Translations under genes and position numbers: made by a program
Part shown: positions 61,962 to 64,000 of the stretch, piece after piece
How the letters are laid out: each line of letters opens with the position of its first letter
How positions within the stretch are numbered: position 1 is the first letter of the stretch
From: Clostridium sp. UBA4548
Lineage (GTDB): Bacteria > Bacillota > Clostridia > Clostridiales > Clostridiaceae
Direction: 5' to 3'
Assembly: GCF_002387895.1 (NCBI RefSeq)
Contig: NZ_DGLI01000021.1
Location: forward strand, 320,716 to 384,715
Length of the DNA: 64,000 bases
Notes under the pieces: generated by a model
Told to the model about the DNA's origin: nothing
Database searches by the model: none
Seen by the model: only the letters and a program-made list of their open reading frames with translations

Positions 61962-64000
61962 ATGGGGCAAAGTAGTAAATTAGATAAAAATAACATAGAA
62001 AATTTCATGTCATTAACGGGTTTACAACATGGAATGTTATTTCATTATATTAGTGATGAAGAAAGTAATATGTATCATGAGCAATTGAGTTTAACTCTCA
62101 AAGGAGACTTGAAACTAGAGTTACTACAAAGAGCGTGGCAGTTTGTAATAGATAGTAATGAAATGCTAAGAACAATTTTCAGGTGGAAAGGAATTGAAAA
62201 GCCTATACAAGTGGTTCTTAAGCAACATAAAGTTCTAATAAATTATTTGGATTTTTCAACTAAAGTAGATAAGGAAGAATTAATAAAAGAAGTTAAACTA
62301 AAGGATTTAAATAATAAGATAGATATAACAAGAGAAACTTTAAGAATTTACTTATGTAGGTTAGGTGAAAGTACTCATGAGATGATTATAAGCAATCACC
62401 ATATTTTATATGATGGTTGGAGTAATGGAATAATCCTGAAGGAAGTCATGGAAGCATATGATTGTTTATATGGAGGAAAAGAACCTAAAAGAATTAATAA
62501 AACAAAGTTTAGTCAGTTTATTAAATATTTAAACTCTATAAATAAAGAAGAAGAAGAAAAATATTGGTCAAATTATCTAGAAGAGTTAGCTGATAAAGAT
62601 GATTACTTTATTTGTAAGGAAGTAGGAGTTCACAAAGAAATATCATATAAGATAGCTGATATTAAGGCAAATAAGATTAAAGAATTTTCAAAGGCAAATA
62701 AGGTTTTATTATCAGCAATATTGTATGGAGCTTGGGGAGTATTACTTCAGAAGTTTAATAACTCAAAGGAAGTTGTATTTGGCACAACTGTTTCAGGAAG
62801 ACCTGAGAATATAAGCTCTATAGATAAAATGATAGGATTATTTATAAATACTATACCATTAAGGATAAAATCAGATAAGAAAATTAAATTAATAGAATTA
62901 ATTAATTTAATAGATAAAAATCTTAATGAAAGAAAAGGTTCTGAGAATACATCTTTAACTGACATAAAAGAGTATTGTGGACTAAAAGTTAATGAAGAGC
63001 TTTTTAATTCAATAGTTACCATAGAGAATTACCCGTTAGATTTTAGTGCGAACAAAGAAAATATTTTGTCAATAGAAGCGTTTTCAATTGTAGAGCAAAC
63101 AAACTATAACATGGCGGTAGAGATATTAACTTTTAATGGAATTGAGTTTAAGTTTAACTTTAATAGCCTATCAATAGATGAAAGCATAGTTAAGAAATTT
63201 GGTGTTTACTTAGAAAGGATTATAGAAAAATTATTAGATAATCCAGAAATTGAAATTGAAAATATAGATTTACTATCAGAAGCAGACAAAAATCAAATTC
63301 TATATGAGTTTAATGATACAAAGGCTTATTATCCAATAGATAAAACAATTCATGAGTTATTTGAAGAACAAGTAGATAAAACACCTGATAACATAGCAGT
63401 AGTATTTGAAGATAAAAAGCTAACCTATAAAGAGTTAAATGAGAGAGCAAATAGTCTTGCTAGAGTATTAAGAAATAAAGGTGTTAAGGCAGATTCTATA
63501 GTAGGAATAATGGTGGAAAGATCCCTAGAGATGATAGTAGGAATAATAGGAATCTTAAAATCCGGAGGAGCCTACTTACCAATAGATCCAAACTATCCTA
63601 AAGAAAGAATAGAATATATGCTAAAGGATAGTGGAAGTAAAGTTCTATTAAGTAAAAGTGGTTTAGTAGAAACTATAAAGTTTAGTGGCGAAGTTATTGA
63701 TTTATGTGATGAAAATTTGCTTAATGAAAATTCAGTCAATTTAGAAAAGATAAATGATTCTAGTAATTTAGCGTATATTATTTATACTTCAGGAACAACA
63801 GGAAATCCAAAGGGAGCCATGATTGAACATAGGTCATTAGTTAACAGGTTAAATTGGATGCAAAAGAAATATCCAATAACTGAAAAAGATACAATCTTAC
63901 AAAAAACAACTTATACTTTTGACGTTTCTGTGTGGGAGATTTTATGGTGGTCATTAGTAGGAGCAAAAGTATGTATGCTTACTCCTAATGCTGAAAAAGA
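61962..64000 (+). CDS. Nonribosomal peptide synthetase, second protein (partial, C-A...)
   Basis: The frame runs 679 codons to the window edge without a stop. Residues 15-440 are a condensation domain opening SLTGLQHGMLFHYI, the form typical of domains that accept a D-residue (D-C-L type), with HHILYDG at 146-152. From about 455 an adenylation domain starts (YKELNERAN, YTSGTTGNPKG) and is cut in the fourth core motif. FDVSVW gives D654, V655 and W658 as the first pocket residues; DVW also opens the known Ser code (DVWHLSLIDK), but seven residues are missing. ATG with GAGGGG five bases ahead. Its D-C-L form fits it receiving D-Asn from the previous synthetase. Confidence 0.92.
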   Translation, partial: MGQSSKLDKNNIENFMSLTGLQHGMLFHYISDEESNMYHEQLSLTLKGDLKLELLQRAWQFVIDSNEMLRTIFRWKGIEKPIQVVLKQHKVLINYLDFSTKVDKEELIKEVKLKDLNNKIDITRETLRIYLCRLGESTHEMIISNHHILYDGWSNGIILKEVMEAYDCLYGGKEPKRINKTKFSQFIKYLNSINKEEEEKYWSNYLEELADKDDYFICKEVGVHKEISYKIADIKANKIKEFSKANKVLLSAILYGAWGVLLQKFNNSKEVVFGTTVSGRPENISSIDKMIGLFINTIPLRIKSDKKIKLIELINLIDKNLNERKGSENTSLTDIKEYCGLKVNEELFNSIVTIENYPLDFSANKENILSIEAFSIVEQTNYNMAVEILTFNGIEFKFNFNSLSIDESIVKKFGVYLERIIEKLLDNPEIEIENIDLLSEADKNQILYEFNDTKAYYPIDKTIHELFEEQVDKTPDNIAVVFEDKKLTYKELNERANSLARVLRNKGVKADSIVGIMVERSLEMIVGIIGILKSGGAYLPIDPNYPKERIEYMLKDSGSKVLLSKSGLVETIKFSGEVIDLCDENLLNENSVNLEKINDSSNLAYIIYTSGTTGNPKGAMIEHRSLVNRLNWMQKKYPITEKDTILQKTTYTFDVSVWEILWWSLVGAKVCMLTPNAEK

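Overview
The window is AT-rich and looks like chromosome from a spore-forming Clostridium-type Firmicute. Evidence: strong AGGAGG-type ribosome binding sites, frequent GTG/TTG starts and one ATT start, T-box leaders on valS and pheST, consensus TTGACA-N17-TATAAT promoters, and sporulation genes (a PdaB-like deacetylase, YtxC, an alpha/beta-type small acid-soluble spore protein). No species is named because the sequence alone does not settle it.

Layout. 1-129 is the tail of an ABC transporter ATPase. 130-10.4 kb holds a membrane S41 peptidase, valS with its T-box leader, folC, a beta-propeller protein, a DUF4364 protein, pdaB and a double-OB-fold SSB-like protein. 10.6-16.4 kb is a diaminopimelate/lysine block: dapH, an acetyl-DAP-type aminotransferase, dapB, dapA and asd, with cobO in between. 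17.2-27.5 kb is an oligopeptide ABC transporter (oppABCDF) followed by two further full-length substrate-binding-protein paralogues. 27.7-31.8 kb carries a spore protein gene, a methyltransferase, hslO and five tRNA genes (Val, Asp, Phe, Gly, Cys) behind two tandem promoters. 32-37.5 kb has ytxC, the infC-rpmI-rplT operon with leader attenuator, and a ktrB-ktrA-spoU potassium-uptake/rRNA-methylase operon. 37.5-52.2 kb has pheS and pheT behind a Phe T-box, zapA, a glycosyltransferase, a U32 (RlhA-like) protein, mutS2, DUF523, an FMN alpha-hydroxy-acid dehydrogenase and aroD.

The most interesting region is 52.9-64.0 kb, a nonribosomal peptide cluster that runs off the window: Sfp-type phosphopantetheinyl transferase, type II thioesterase, a C-A-PCP-E synthetase, a protein fusing an extracytoplasmic serine peptidase to an ABC exporter, and the start of a second synthetase. 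The first adenylation domain reads D-L-T-K-I-G-E-V-G-K, one residue from the textbook Asn code, and is followed by an epimerase. Its condensation domain opens the assembly line. With the ClbP/ZmaM-like peptidase fused to a SyrD-type exporter, this is the signature of a prodrug self-resistance system: an N-acyl-D-Asn cap is built first and cleaved off during export, as in colibactin and zwittermicin.

Three families of short dispersed intergenic repeats are also visible by eye. One has two hairpins per unit (four copies). One is MITE-like (three copies, two of them bracketing pheS in inverted orientation). One sits downstream of two unrelated genes. Several leaders carry large perfect palindromes (S41 gene, valS promoter, asd, folC) that known features do not explain.
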